Counted from the first letter of the stretch, positions 18,766 through 27,828 are shown. The stretch is 64,000 bases of DNA from Thermoplasmata archaeon (GCA_027315165.1 DAHUYN010000008.1:27534-91533); one strand, 5' to 3'. A program made the numbers and translations. The notes: a model not told the origin generated them from the sequence alone.

Positions 18766-20232
18766 GCCCGCGGACGAGCCCGAGCCGGCGTCGGCGGGAC
18801 GGCCGCTCTCCGGCCGGCTCCGCTCGCGGCGGCCCCCCCGAAGGAGGTTCGCGGCCGCCGCTCCGATCGTGAGGACGATGCCGACATCGAACAGGAGGTG
18901 GAGGGCTCCCATGAACGCGCCGACGTCGAGCGGCGTCGACGACCTCGCACCGGAGAAGACCGACTCGAGCGTCGCGCGCGGGACGACCCCCGCGAGGACG
19001 GTGAACCCGAGGGCGAGGGAGCCGAGGTTCCCGGCGTTGAGGAACGTCGTCCCCGTGCCGGCGGCGATCCCCCGGCGCTCGGCCGGGACGCTCGACATCA
19101 CTTCGGCCCGGTTCGGCGCGGCGAACATCCCCTGGCCGACCCCGAGGAGCCCCATCGCGAGCGCGAGGACCGGATAGGGACCGTTGGCCGGGAAGCCGAC
19201 CAGGAGCGCGAAGCCGCTCACGCTGACCAGGAGCCCGGCGGTCCCGAGGTAGCGGGCCCCGGTCCGGTCCGAGACGGTCCCGCTCACGGGTCCGGCGATC
19301 GCGAAGGCGAGAGAGAGCGGCAGCAAGAGCAGGCCGGCCCGCTCGGCGCTCGTGTCGAGGACGCCCTGGAAGTAGAACACCATGATGAACGTGAAGGCGC
19401 CGCGGGCCAGCGCCGACAGGCAGGCGGCGACGTTCCCCGCGACGAACGTGCGGATGCGGAACAGCGCCAGGTCGAACATCGGGTGCGTCGACGAGCGCTC
19501 GACGACGAGGAACAGCGCGAGGAGCCCCGGGGCCGCGAGGAGGGAGGCGAGGACGAAAGGGTCGGTCCAGCCCAGGAGGGAGCCGAACGTCGCACCGACG
19601 AGGGCGAGGGTGAGCCCCGCGCCGAACGTCGCGTTGCCGGCCCAGTCGATCCGCGCGCCCCGTTCGCGCGGGTGGACCTCGACGAGGTGCGTGTAGGCCC
19701 AGACGGTCCCGAAGATGCCGACGGGGACGTTGACCCAGAAGATCGACCGCCACCCGAGCTCGGTCGTGAGGATCCCGCCGAGGACGAGGCCGAGGATCGA
19801 CCCGAGGATCGCGGCGACCTGGTTGAGGCCGAGCGCGCGCCCCCGCTCGTTCGCCGGGAAGGCGTCGGTGAGGATGGCGGCGGCGTTCGACGAGAGGAAC
19901 CCCGCGCCGACGCCCTGGACGACCCGGGCGGCGAGGAGCGTGCCGCCGTCGACGGCGAGGCTGGAGAGGAGCGAGCCGATCGTGAACACCGCGAAGCCGA
20001 TCGTGTAGAGCCGCACGCGCCCGAACATGTCGGAGAGACGGCCGAAGGAGAGCAGGAGGGTCGTCGTGACGACGCTGTAGGCGAGGACCACCCACAGGAG
20101 GATCTCGGGGTTGGCTCCCGGGAGCTCGCGGCCGATCGTCGGTAGCGAGACGAGGACGATCGACGAGTCGAGGAGCGCCATGAACGTCCCGATCGTCGTG
20201 TTGCTGAGCACGACCCACTTTCGGTCGACCAT
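18760..20232 (-). CDS. MFS drug/proton antiporter, DHA2 (EmrB/QacA) type
   Basis: 490 residues, enough for 14 helices. Opens with the family signature FMALLDSSIVLVSLPTI in helix 1 (Asp for proton coupling), motif A GRLSDMFGRVRLY and the helix-5 antiporter motif GSILGLVLGGILT. Probably exports hydrophobic toxic compounds. Preceded by a ggaggga ribosome binding site and an A/T box near 20264-20270. The C-terminal 30 residues are hydrophilic and disordered. No regulator is adjacent. Confidence 0.88.
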   Translation of the reverse strand: MVDRKWVVLSNTTIGTFMALLDSSIVLVSLPTIGRELPGANPEILLWVVLAYSVVTTTLLLSFGRLSDMFGRVRLYTIGFAVFTIGSLLSSLAVDGGTLLAARVVQGVGAGFLSSNAAAILTDAFPANERGRALGLNQVAAILGSILGLVLGGILTTELGWRSIFWVNVPVGIFGTVWAYTHLVEVHPRERGARIDWAGNATFGAGLTLALVGATFGSLLGWTDPFVLASLLAAPGLLALFLVVERSSTHPMFDLALFRIRTFVAGNVAACLSALARGAFTFIMVFYFQGVLDTSAERAGLLLLPLSLAFAIAGPVSGTVSDRTGARYLGTAGLLVSVSGFALLVGFPANGPYPVLALAMGLLGVGQGMFAAPNRAEVMSSVPAERRGIAAGTGTTFLNAGNLGSLALGFTVLAGVVPRATLESVFSGARSSTPLDVGAFMGALHLLFDVGIVLTIGAAAANLLRGGRRERSRPESGRPADAGSGSSAGL

Positions 20233-20294
20233 CGTCCCTCCCGCGACGCCGTGCTACCGGGGCGAGTACTAAGGGGCGGTGCCGTCGGCCCGGG

Positions 20295-20828
20295 CTAGTC
20301 GAGGTCGAGCTCCGACTCGCGGAGGAGCAGGGCCCGGGCCTCGCCCGCCTCGTCGTCGGTCCGTCCCGCGTCGGTGCCGAGCATCCGCTGGTCCAGCTGT
20401 CGTGTCCTGTGATAGAGCCACTCGAACTCGTGCATGATGAGCGGGTCCCGCAGGTCGGTGCGGGCGCGGCCGATCACGTCGACGGGGTGGCGGAGCGCGT
20501 AGTAGTAGGCGGTCGTCCACGTCCCGAACCCCTCCCAGATCATCCAGCGGTCGAGGATGCGCCGGTGCGTGAGCGCGCCGATCATCTCGAAGAAGGCGGC
20601 GACCTCGAGGCTCGTGATGTCCTCGTGCTTCCCCGCGAGGAGCCGCTCGGCCATGAGGCGTCGGGCCCGCCGCATCCGTGGCGCGTCGAACCGCTCTCGG
20701 AGCGCCATCACCGAGTTCGCGCTGTTGAGGCGTCGCGAGACCTGCGTCTGCCACCAGAGGACCCCGATCGTGCCGAGCGCCACGGCCCAGGTGGCGATCG
20801 CGGTGAGCGTGGTGACGTCGAGCAGCAC
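20295..20828 (-). CDS. Membrane-anchored hypothetical protein, possibly DUF4760-like
   Basis: 177 residues. One N-terminal helix (LTAIATWAVALGTIGVLWW) followed by a soluble helical domain: VSRRLNSANSVMALRERFDA, then RRARRLMAERLL, EVAAFFEMIGALTHRRILD, WTTAYYYALRHP. This order resembles DUF4760-type proteins (membrane helix, then alpha-helical domain with conserved Phe-Phe-Glu and Trp), function unknown. GTG 20828 is selected because a cctttag box (about 20862-20868) lies 34-40 bp upstream and the helix begins right after it; a longer open frame to 20882 would cover that promoter. Confidence 0.65.
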   Translation of the reverse strand: MLLDVTTLTAIATWAVALGTIGVLWWQTQVSRRLNSANSVMALRERFDAPRMRRARRLMAERLLAGKHEDITSLEVAAFFEMIGALTHRRILDRWMIWEGFGTWTTAYYYALRHPVDVIGRARTDLRDPLIMHEFEWLYHRTRQLDQRMLGTDAGRTDDEAGEARALLLRESELDLD

Positions 20829-20905
20829 GCGCGCCCTCGGAGGCGACCTGGGCGCCCGACCCTCTAAAGGTCGTCGGGACACATCGCGTCGGCCCGGCCG
20901 CCCGC

Positions 20906-20912
20906 GTTAAGG
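20906..20912 (+). promoter_or_regulatory. Probable TATA box of the aldo/keto reductase
   Basis: gttaagg, 22-28 bp ahead of the GTG at 20934 with only GC-rich sequence between and no ribosome binding site: a clear leaderless arrangement. Confidence 0.5.
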
Positions 20913-20933
20913 ACCCGGCCCCCTTTCGCGGCC

Positions 20934-21737
20934 GTGGCGCTCACGCTCGAGAGCCGCCTCGCCCTCAACACGGGGCAGACGATGCCCGTCCTCGGCCTCG
21001 GGCTCTGGCAGGTGCGGGGCCCCGACGTCGGCCCGACGGTCCAGCGCGCCCTCGAGCTCGGGTACCGGCTCTTCGACACCGCGAAACTCTACGGGAACGA
21101 GCGCGAGGTCGGCGAGGCGGTCCGCGCCTCGGGACTCCCGCGGGAAGAGCTGTTCGTCACGACGAAGCTGTGGAACGACGACCACGGGCGCGAGCGCGCC
21201 CCGGCGGCGTTCGCCGAGAGCCTCTCGAGGCTCGGCCTCGACTACGTCGACCTCTACCTCATCCACTGGCCCGCCTCCGACCGCCGCGTCGAGACGTGGA
21301 GGGCCCTCACCGAGCTCGAGGACGCGGGACGCTGCCGGAGCTTCGGCGTGAGCAACTTCACGGTGTCGCACCTCGAGGAGCTCGTCGACGCGACGGGGAT
21401 CGTGCCGGCGGTCGACCAGGTCGAGCAGCACCCGTTCCGCTACGAAGCGGAGCTCGACCGGTTCTGCGCCCGCCACGGGATCGTCGTCGAGTGCTACTCG
21501 CCGCTCGCGCGCGCCCGTCGGCTCGACGACCCGACCCTCGCCGAGGTCGCGCGAGCCCACGGACGGACGGTGCCGCAGGTGATGCTTCGGTGGGGCCTCG
21601 AGCACGGGTTCGTCGTGATCCCGAAGTCGGTGCATCCCGCCCGTCTCCGCGAGAACGCCTCCGTGTTCGACTTCTCGCTCGAGCGCGAGGAGAGGCGCCG
21701 GCTCGACGCGCTCTCTCAGGGGAGCGGCCCCGACTGA
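20934..21737 (+). CDS. Aldo/keto reductase
   Basis: 267 residues, a (beta/alpha)8 NADPH-dependent carbonyl reductase. The catalytic tetrad is visible: Asp and Tyr in RLFDTAKLYGNEREVG, Lys in FVTTKLWND and His in DLYLIHWP. Also present are the family signatures FGVSNFTVSHLEEL and VVIPKSVHPARLRENASVF (NADPH phosphate-binding Lys/Ser/Arg). Closest in pattern to 2,5-diketo-gluconate/methylglyoxal reductases; the substrate is undetermined, and a general aldehyde-detoxifying role is plausible. Divergent from the DUF4760-like gene, probably leaderless. Confidence 0.9.
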   Translation: MALTLESRLALNTGQTMPVLGLGLWQVRGPDVGPTVQRALELGYRLFDTAKLYGNEREVGEAVRASGLPREELFVTTKLWNDDHGRERAPAAFAESLSRLGLDYVDLYLIHWPASDRRVETWRALTELEDAGRCRSFGVSNFTVSHLEELVDATGIVPAVDQVEQHPFRYEAELDRFCARHGIVVECYSPLARARRLDDPTLAEVARAHGRTVPQVMLRWGLEHGFVVIPKSVHPARLRENASVFDFSLEREERRRLDALSQGSGPD

Positions 21738-21869
21738 GACGCCGGCCCGCACCTACGCCCGGGGTCGGGGTCGGAGTCCCCCGCAACCCCTCGGGCGACC
21801 CCCACGACGGGCCCCGAGACTCGCGCGACGTCTCACGCGCGGCCGCGCGCGTTCCCGTGCTACGAGGGG

Positions 21870-21876
21870 TTTAAAA
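21870..21876 (+). promoter_or_regulatory. TATA box TTTAAAA of the coiled-coil/GT2 operon
   Basis: TTTAAAA is the best TATA match in the window, 29-35 bp upstream of the TTG start at 21905. It supports the TTG as first codon and a leaderless or near-leaderless transcript for the two-gene operon. Confidence 0.6.
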
Positions 21877-21904
21877 CGGGGGGCCGCGCAAGGACGGCTT
21901 TGCC

Positions 21905-22891
21905 TTGGCCTCACGACCTGTCACGGCGGGCCGCGCCGCACGCGGAGCCGATCCTCCAGACCCCGAGCCCTGGCCCGAGCCCGAGGCGGCCGTCGGACGT
22001 CGCTGGAGCGAGCACGGCGAGGTGCTACGAGAGCTCGACCGCCTCGTGTCCGACCTCGCGCCGAAGCGGTCCGAGGGCTCGCACGTCGTCGAGGCCGCGC
22101 CCGCGCCGGCCGTTGCCGAGGCCCCGGTCGGGGCGATCTTGGCGCGCGAGCCGCTCGAGGAGGTCCCCCTCGACGAGCCGCCCGCGACCCGGCCCCCGAC
22201 CGACGTCGACGGGGCCCGCGACCCCGGGCCGGCGCCACGCGCGTCCCTCGAGGACGCCCCGCACGCGCCCCCGGCGGTCGAGACCCCCTACGCCGTGACG
22301 CCGTACCTCGAAGAACGCCTTCGGCTCGCGAACGTCGCCCTGGGCGGCTTCGGCGCGGGACTGGACGACCTCGACGCGAGGTCGGCGTCGCTTCGCGAGA
22401 CAGCGCAGACCCTCGAGCAGGAGCTCCGGCAGGCGCAGCGGGAGCTCGACTTCCTCCGAGGCTCCGCTCGGCTCGAGGAGGAGAGGCCGCTCGCGACGGC
22501 CGCGCCGCCGCGGACCTTCGTCGACGCGGGCGTCGAGCGTCCCCCGAGCCCGCGGGTCTGGTCGACGGGTCGGGTCGCGCCCGGGGAGGGCGCGCTCCGG
22601 GGCCGGCCGATGGCGGGCGCCTTCGGCGAGTACACGACGAGCCGCTACAACCGCACGATCAGCGACCTCAAGGCGCGTCGCCGCCGTCTCGCCACGTACA
22701 CGGTCGCCTTCGCGGCGCTGATCAGCACCGGGCTCCTCATCCTGACGTTCCTCGCCCGCGAGCCGATGCCGCCGCTCTACGTCGCGATCCTCCCCGCGGT
22801 CTGGATGGTCCCCGTGCCGTTCTTCCTCGCCTCCTTCCTCGGCACCCACCGGGTCCTCCGTCGCAACCATCTCAACCTGCCCGGCCCCTGA
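21905..22891 (+). CDS. Coiled-coil membrane protein coupled to a glycosyltransferase
   Basis: 328 residues, TTG start positioned by the TTTAAAA box. Residues 1-130 are acidic, Pro-rich and disordered. Residues 135-185 form a coiled coil (LDARSASLRETAQTLEQELR then QAQRELDFLRG). Residues 185-245 are a second linker. Two C-terminal helices follow (YTVAFAALISTGLLILTFL and LYVAILPAVWMVPVPFFLASF). No enzyme motif. Its stop overlaps the GT2 start by one base (TGATG), so it may scaffold or localise that glycosyltransferase at the membrane. Confidence 0.75.
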   Translation: MASRPVTAGRAARGADPPDPEPWPEPEAAVGRRWSEHGEVLRELDRLVSDLAPKRSEGSHVVEAAPAPAVAEAPVGAILAREPLEEVPLDEPPATRPPTDVDGARDPGPAPRASLEDAPHAPPAVETPYAVTPYLEERLRLANVALGGFGAGLDDLDARSASLRETAQTLEQELRQAQRELDFLRGSARLEEERPLATAAPPRTFVDAGVERPPSPRVWSTGRVAPGEGALRGRPMAGAFGEYTTSRYNRTISDLKARRRRLATYTVAFAALISTGLLILTFLAREPMPPLYVAILPAVWMVPVPFFLASFLGTHRVLRRNHLNLPGP

Positions 22892-24036
22892 TGCGGCTTC
22901 GGACGGTCCTCTTCCAGGTCACGGCGATCGGCCGGAACGTCGGCGCGCTCGACGAGTCGGTCCGCTCGGTCCTCTACTGGCTCCGCAACACGCCCGGGCT
23001 GCCGTTCCGTCCCCTCGTCTGGGTCGTCGTCGAGCCCGAGGGGTTCGCGACCTCCCCCAAGGTCTACCGCGCGCTCGAGCGCGACGGGGCCGAGGTCCTC
23101 GTCGTCCCGCGCGAGTACCGCACCCGCCTCGGGACCCGCGGGAAGGCCCGGGCCCTCCAGTACGCCTGCGACCGGCGCCGCGAGCGCGGCCTGTCGGAGC
23201 CGTGGGCCTGGGTCTACCACCAGGACGAGGAGACCTGCGTCGGCCAGGACACGCTCCTCGGCATCGCCGACTTCGTCCGGCAGAGAGAGCTCCTCGTCGG
23301 CTCGGGCGTGATCCTCTATCCGATCGACTGGGTGGGGAACCCGAGCCACGTGCAGGAGCTGACCCGCTCCTACGACGACTTCCGGGTCCTCGACTCGATG
23401 ACGCTCCCCGGGAACCCGACGGCGGGGTTCCACGGCTCGCACATCCTCGTGCGCGCCGATGTCGAGGACTCGGTCGGCTGGGACGCTCGTGGCTACGCCC
23501 CCGCCGAGGACCTCACCTTCGAGATCCGGCTTAGGGCCCGCTACGGCTCGGTGTTCGGGATCCTCCGCGGGTTCGCCTACGAGAAGGGGGCCTTCGGCCT
23601 CTACGACCAGCTCCGGCAGCGTCGCCGCTGGGTCCACGGGGTCCTCTACGCGATCCTCCGCTCCCGCGAGCTCCCCGCCCGCCGCCGTCTCACGGTCCTC
23701 TACTCGGCGCTCTCGTGGTTCTCCGCGCTCCCCTCGGTGCTCGTCCTCGCGATCAGCGTGATCCTCCACCTCGGGCCGGTCCTCTACGCGACCGGGGTCT
23801 TCACCGGCTTCATCTGGGTCTCGATGATCACCGGCTACGTCGAAGGGTACCGGCTCCATCGAGAGTACGTCGTCCGACGCCACGGCTTCTGGCGTCTGTT
23901 CGCGCACGGCATCGCCGGCGCCGTCGTCGACGTCCTCGCGCCGTGGTTCGCGCTCCTGACGCGCCCGACGATGCGCGACTTCATCTCGAAGGACCGGCCG
24001 GGCGCGGCCTCGACGGCCGCGCCCGCTTCGGGCTAG
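22891..24036 (+). CDS. GT2 membrane glycosyltransferase (egghead/Bre-3-like)
   Basis: 381 residues. The cytosolic GT-A domain carries an acidic metal-binding segment YHQDEETCVGQDTLLGIADF at about residue 110, the acceptor-side acidic motif APAEDLTFEIRL at about 205, and QRRRWVHG, the Q-x-x-R-W product-binding motif of processive-type GT2 enzymes. Three or four helices follow (residues 260-360). The pattern resembles animal Bre-3/egghead beta-mannosyltransferases and cellulose-synthase-like enzymes. It probably extends or builds a surface glycan. The TAG stop is shared in the palindrome CTAG with the convergent molybdo-hydroxylase gene. Confidence 0.85.
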   Translation: MRLRTVLFQVTAIGRNVGALDESVRSVLYWLRNTPGLPFRPLVWVVVEPEGFATSPKVYRALERDGAEVLVVPREYRTRLGTRGKARALQYACDRRRERGLSEPWAWVYHQDEETCVGQDTLLGIADFVRQRELLVGSGVILYPIDWVGNPSHVQELTRSYDDFRVLDSMTLPGNPTAGFHGSHILVRADVEDSVGWDARGYAPAEDLTFEIRLRARYGSVFGILRGFAYEKGAFGLYDQLRQRRRWVHGVLYAILRSRELPARRRLTVLYSALSWFSALPSVLVLAISVILHLGPVLYATGVFTGFIWVSMITGYVEGYRLHREYVVRRHGFWRLFAHGIAGAVVDVLAPWFALLTRPTMRDFISKDRPGAASTAAPASG

Positions 24037-25028
24037 GCGCTCGCGGCCGCCCCGCGCTCGGCGAGGGTCGTGAGGGCGCGGCGGACGAAGACGGCCGTCA
24101 TCCGCTTGCGGTAGTCCGGCGGGAGGAACGTGTTGTGGACCGGCCGGACCGCCTTGCGGACCTCCTCGGCCAGCGTGACGGCGCGCTCCGCCGACCACAG
24201 CTCCCCCTCGAGGGGGTCGGTGAGCTCGTCGAAGCGCCGGGGATGGGTCTCGAGGCCGCCGATCGCGAGGCGGAGCCGCTGGATGCGGCCGTCATGGAGG
24301 GCGAGGAGCGCCGCGACGCCGAGCTCGGGGAAGTCGAACGACGGACGGACGCGGAGCTTCGCGTAGGTCGACGCGAGTCCCCGCGTCGCCTCGGGGAGGT
24401 GCACCGCGACGACGACCTCGCCGGGGGCGAGGTGGTGGCGGCGGATCCCGTCGCCGCCCGTGTCGTAGAGGTTGAGGACGGGGGTGCGACGGCGTCCGCG
24501 GGGTCCGGCGAGCTCGACCTCCGCGTCGACGACGGCGAGCGCGGGCGCGAGGTCCCCCGAGAACGTCGCGTAGCAGCGCTCGCGCTGGGGCACGACGTGG
24601 CACCGGTCCCCGTCGGCCTTGAGGCAGTAGCCGAGGCTCTCCCGCCACGGGAGGCTCTGGTTGAAGAAGAAGCACCGGGTCTCGACCAGGAGGTTCCCCC
24701 CGACGGTCGCGCTCGCGCGCACGAGCGGCGTTGCCACGAGCGACGCCGCCTCGTGGACCGCCGGGTAGGCGTGGCGGAGGTCAGGGTCCGCCTCGAGGTC
24801 GGCGAGCCGCGCCATCGCGCCGAGCCGGCCCTCCTGGTGCCCCTGGAGCTCGGCGATGTCCCACAACGCCACGAGGTGGGGGCGGACGTTGAGGTGCATC
24901 TTGTAGTTCGGCAGGAGGTCGGTGCCGCCCGAGAGGAGGTCGAACCCCTCGGGCCCGAGGCGCTCGGAGAGGCGGAAGAGCTCGTCGACGGAGCGGGGCC
25001 GGTGGAGCTCGAACGGGTCGAGGTGCAT
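24033..25028 (-). CDS. hcrB: FAD subunit of a 4-hydroxybenzoyl-CoA reductase-type molybdenum hydroxylase
   Basis: 331 residues, third gene of the operon. FAD-binding motifs are LLSGGTDLLPNYK (about 31-43) and ATVGGNLLVETRC (107-119). Directly after this lies an insert with cysteines at 119, 135, 143 and 152. Spacings of 16, 8 and 9 equal those I recall for the [4Fe-4S]-binding loop of 4-hydroxybenzoyl-CoA reductase beta (HcrB), a loop absent from xanthine and CO dehydrogenase medium subunits. It would pass electrons from a ferredoxin through the extra cluster to FAD. The ATG overlaps the large-subunit stop by one base. Confidence 0.85.
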   Translation of the reverse strand: MHLDPFELHRPRSVDELFRLSERLGPEGFDLLSGGTDLLPNYKMHLNVRPHLVALWDIAELQGHQEGRLGAMARLADLEADPDLRHAYPAVHEAASLVATPLVRASATVGGNLLVETRCFFFNQSLPWRESLGYCLKADGDRCHVVPQRERCYATFSGDLAPALAVVDAEVELAGPRGRRRTPVLNLYDTGGDGIRRHHLAPGEVVVAVHLPEATRGLASTYAKLRVRPSFDFPELGVAALLALHDGRIQRLRLAIGGLETHPRRFDELTDPLEGELWSAERAVTLAEEVRKAVRPVHNTFLPPDYRKRMTAVFVRRALTTLAERGAAASA

Positions 25029-27364
25029 CAGCGCGTCCCCTTCCAGCCGGCCCCCGCGCTCCGCCGGGCGTCGATCCCCTTGAGGACCTTGTCGGGCGTC
25101 ACCGGCAGGTCGGTGAAGCGGACCCCGACGGCGTCGTAGAGCGCGTTGGCGACGGCCGGCATCGTCGCGACGAGCGGGCCCTCGCCGGCCTCCTTCGCGC
25201 CGAACGGCCCCTCGGGGTCGTCCTCGCCGACGAGGAGGACCTCGACCTCGGGCATCTGCTGGGGGGTCGGGATCTTGTACTCGAGGAGGGACGGGTTCAT
25301 CAGGCGGGGGCCGCGATAGCTCATCGTCTCGCCGAGGAACTGCCCGAGCGCCATGTGGATCGACCCCTCGATCTGCCCCTCGACGGCGAGGCGGTTGAGG
25401 GGCCGGCCGCAGTCGAAGGCCGCCCAGACCTTCTCGACGTCGAACAGGCCGGTCTCGACGTCGACCTCGACCTCGGCGATGTAGGCGGCGAACGAGTAGG
25501 CCGGCGAGGTGCCGGCCCGCGAGCCCTTGAAGGTCCCGCCCATCGGCGGTCCGGTGTAGGCGCCGGTGGCGACGAGCGCGCCGCTCCGCTCGATCGCCTT
25601 GTGGAGCGCCTCGAGGAAGGAGACCCCGATCTCGGGGCGGTGGCCGACCTGGTAGCGCTCGTGCGCGACGACGAGCTCGTCCTCGGGGTAGCCCGTGAGC
25701 TCGCCCGCGGCGTGGAGCAACTGCTCGACGAGGTGCTCCGCCGCCTGGCGGGCGGCGTTCCCCATCATGAAGGTGACGCGGCTCGAGTAGCTCCCGATGT
25801 CGATCGGGCTCACGTCGGAGTCGACGCGGACGACGTGCACGCGCTCGAGATCGACCCCGAGGACCTCGGCGACGATCGCGGCGAGGAGCGTGCTCGACCC
25901 CTGGCCGATGTCGGCCTGCATCGAGTGGACGGCGATCCCGCCGTCCATGTCGACCTTGAGGTGGACCGTCGACTGCGGCATCCTCGGGCTGAAGTGGATC
26001 GGGCTGTTCGACCCCGAGATGTAGAAGCCCGCCCCGAGGCCGATCCCCCGGCCGTAGGGCAGCCGGCGGAACTTCTCGCGCCAGCCGCTCCGGCTCTCGA
26101 CGGCGTCGAGGCACTGTTTGAAGGAGGTCGACGTGATGCGGAACTGGTTCACCGTCGTCGAGTGCGGGGCCAGGGCGTTCCGCCGGCGCAGGTCGATCGG
26201 GTCGACCCCGAGCTGCTCGGCGAGGAGGTCCATCGCGAGCTCGACGGTGTAGCGGAGGTTCGTCCCGCCGTGGGCGCGCATCGCGCCGTTCGGCGGGCGG
26301 TTCGTGTAGACGCGGCGACCGTGGTAGCGGAAGTTCGGGACCCGGTAGGGGCCCATCGAGAGGACCCCGTTGTAGTAGGTCGTGACGGTGCCGAAGGAGC
26401 TCCACGCGCCCCCCTCGATGAGCGCCTGGATGTCGAACGCGGAGATCCGGCCCTCCGCGTCGGCGGCGATCGTCACCTCGTTCTGGACCGGGTGGCGGCC
26501 GTGGTTCGTGAGGAAGACCTCCTCGCGGTCGAACAGCAGCTTGACCGGACGCCCGGTCTCGATCGCGAGCGCGGCGCAGACGATCTCGTGCGGGAGCGGG
26601 TCGGACTTCCCCCCGAAGCCGCCGCCGACCTCGGGCTTGATGACGCGGATGCGGTGGAGCGGCCAGCCGAGCACCTCGCTCAGCGCGCGATGGAGGTAAT
26701 GGGGGACCTGCGTCGCGCTCCAGACGGTGAGGCGCCCGTCGGGGGTCGCCTCGGCGATCGTCACCTGCGGCTCGGTGAAGGCATGCGTGACGCCCGCGAA
26801 CGTCGCGCGGAGGTGGACCTGGGCGCGCGCGCGCGCCAGCGCGGCATCGACGTCGCCGAAATGCTGCGCCACCTCCTTCTGCACGTTGGAGCCGTTGAGC
26901 CCTCTCGCGTGGATCGGCTCGTCGACGCGCTGGAGACCGACGCGCGGGTCGACGTGCTCGGCGAGCGGCTCGTAGTCGACGCGGATCGCGCGCAGGGCGC
27001 GGTCGGCGGAGAGCTCGTCGTCGGCGGCGACGGCCGCGACGATGTCGCCGAGGTAGCGCACCTTGCCGACGGCGAGCGCCGTCTCGTCATGGGTGATCGG
27101 GAGGACCCCGAACGGCGTCGGGTAGCGGTCCCCGGTCAGGACCGCGTGGACGCCCGGCATCGACCGCGCCGCGGCGACGTCGAGCGAGCGGATCCGCGCG
27201 TGCGCGTAGGGGCTCCGCAGGAGGCGGGCGAGGAGCATCCCCGGCCGCTTCAGGTCGTCGGTGTACTCGGCGCGGCCGGTGACCTTGAGCGGCGCTTCGA
27301 TGTAGGGGATCCGGCCGCCGAGCAGGCGCGTCGGCGGCGCCACGGTGCGCCGCGCCGCCGTCAC
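25028..27364 (-). CDS. hcrA: Molybdopterin large subunit of the 4-hydroxybenzoyl-CoA reductase-type enzyme
   Basis: 778 residues. N-terminal a/b-hammerhead domain (VTGRAEYTDDLKRPGMLLAR), then Mo-cofactor-binding segments VKPEVGGGFGGKSD-like (IKPEVGGGFGGKSDPLPHE at about 275), MRAHGGTNLRYTVE and ADIGQGSSTLLAAIVAEVLG. The catalytic-Glu region is FGAKEAGEGPLVATMPAVAN near the C terminus, the form with GEGP typical of the aryl-CoA reductase branch. It begins with GTG inside the small-subunit stop (GTGA). The subunit carries the site that would reductively remove a phenolic hydroxyl, or hydroxylate a heterocycle if the assignment is wrong. Confidence 0.85.
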   Translation of the reverse strand: MTAARRTVAPPTRLLGGRIPYIEAPLKVTGRAEYTDDLKRPGMLLARLLRSPYAHARIRSLDVAAARSMPGVHAVLTGDRYPTPFGVLPITHDETALAVGKVRYLGDIVAAVAADDELSADRALRAIRVDYEPLAEHVDPRVGLQRVDEPIHARGLNGSNVQKEVAQHFGDVDAALARARAQVHLRATFAGVTHAFTEPQVTIAEATPDGRLTVWSATQVPHYLHRALSEVLGWPLHRIRVIKPEVGGGFGGKSDPLPHEIVCAALAIETGRPVKLLFDREEVFLTNHGRHPVQNEVTIAADAEGRISAFDIQALIEGGAWSSFGTVTTYYNGVLSMGPYRVPNFRYHGRRVYTNRPPNGAMRAHGGTNLRYTVELAMDLLAEQLGVDPIDLRRRNALAPHSTTVNQFRITSTSFKQCLDAVESRSGWREKFRRLPYGRGIGLGAGFYISGSNSPIHFSPRMPQSTVHLKVDMDGGIAVHSMQADIGQGSSTLLAAIVAEVLGVDLERVHVVRVDSDVSPIDIGSYSSRVTFMMGNAARQAAEHLVEQLLHAAGELTGYPEDELVVAHERYQVGHRPEIGVSFLEALHKAIERSGALVATGAYTGPPMGGTFKGSRAGTSPAYSFAAYIAEVEVDVETGLFDVEKVWAAFDCGRPLNRLAVEGQIEGSIHMALGQFLGETMSYRGPRLMNPSLLEYKIPTPQQMPEVEVLLVGEDDPEGPFGAKEAGEGPLVATMPAVANALYDAVGVRFTDLPVTPDKVLKGIDARRSAGAGWKGTR

Positions 27365-27828
27365 GGTCCCTCGGCGGCCGCGAGGATCGCCTCGATGATC
27401 TTCGTATACCCCGTGCACCGGCACAGGTTCCCCGAGATCGCCGCGACGACCTGCTCGCGCGTCGGATGCGGGTGGTCTCGCAGGAGGGCCGTCGCGGTGA
27501 GGACGAAGCCGGGCGTGCAGAAGCCGCACTGCGTCGCGCCGTGCTCGACGAACGCGCTCTGCACGCGGCTCAGGCCGGTCGTCGGCGCGACCGCCTCGAT
27601 CGTCTGGACGTGGCGCCCCGCGACCTCGTGCGCGAGGGTGAGGCAGCTCAGCGTCGGCCGCCCGTCGAGGAGGACGGTGCAGCAGCCGCAGGTCCCGAGA
27701 TCGCACCCACGCTTCGTGCCGACGAGGCCGAGGTCCTCACGGAGCAGGTCGAGCAGGACCCGCTCCGCCGGCGCCTCGAGCGAGCGCTCCCTTCCGTTGA
27801 GGCGGAACGAGAACGGTCGGTGCGGCAT
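27361..27828 (-). CDS. hcrC: [2Fe-2S] small subunit of the molybdenum hydroxylase
   Basis: 155 residues, complete. N-terminal plant-type [2Fe-2S] site: KRGCDLGTCGCCTVLLDG and the fourth Cys in PTLSCLTLA. C-terminal four-helix [2Fe-2S] site: ATQCGFCTPGFVL and NLCRCTGYTKIIEAI. Both clusters are intact. First gene of the operon (small-large-FAD order), with a cttaaag/ctttaag box at 27860-27866 about 32-38 bp upstream of its ATG. Electron transfer to or from the Mo site. Confidence 0.92.
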   Translation of the reverse strand: MPHRPFSFRLNGRERSLEAPAERVLLDLLREDLGLVGTKRGCDLGTCGCCTVLLDGRPTLSCLTLAHEVAGRHVQTIEAVAPTTGLSRVQSAFVEHGATQCGFCTPGFVLTATALLRDHPHPTREQVVAAISGNLCRCTGYTKIIEAILAAAEGP

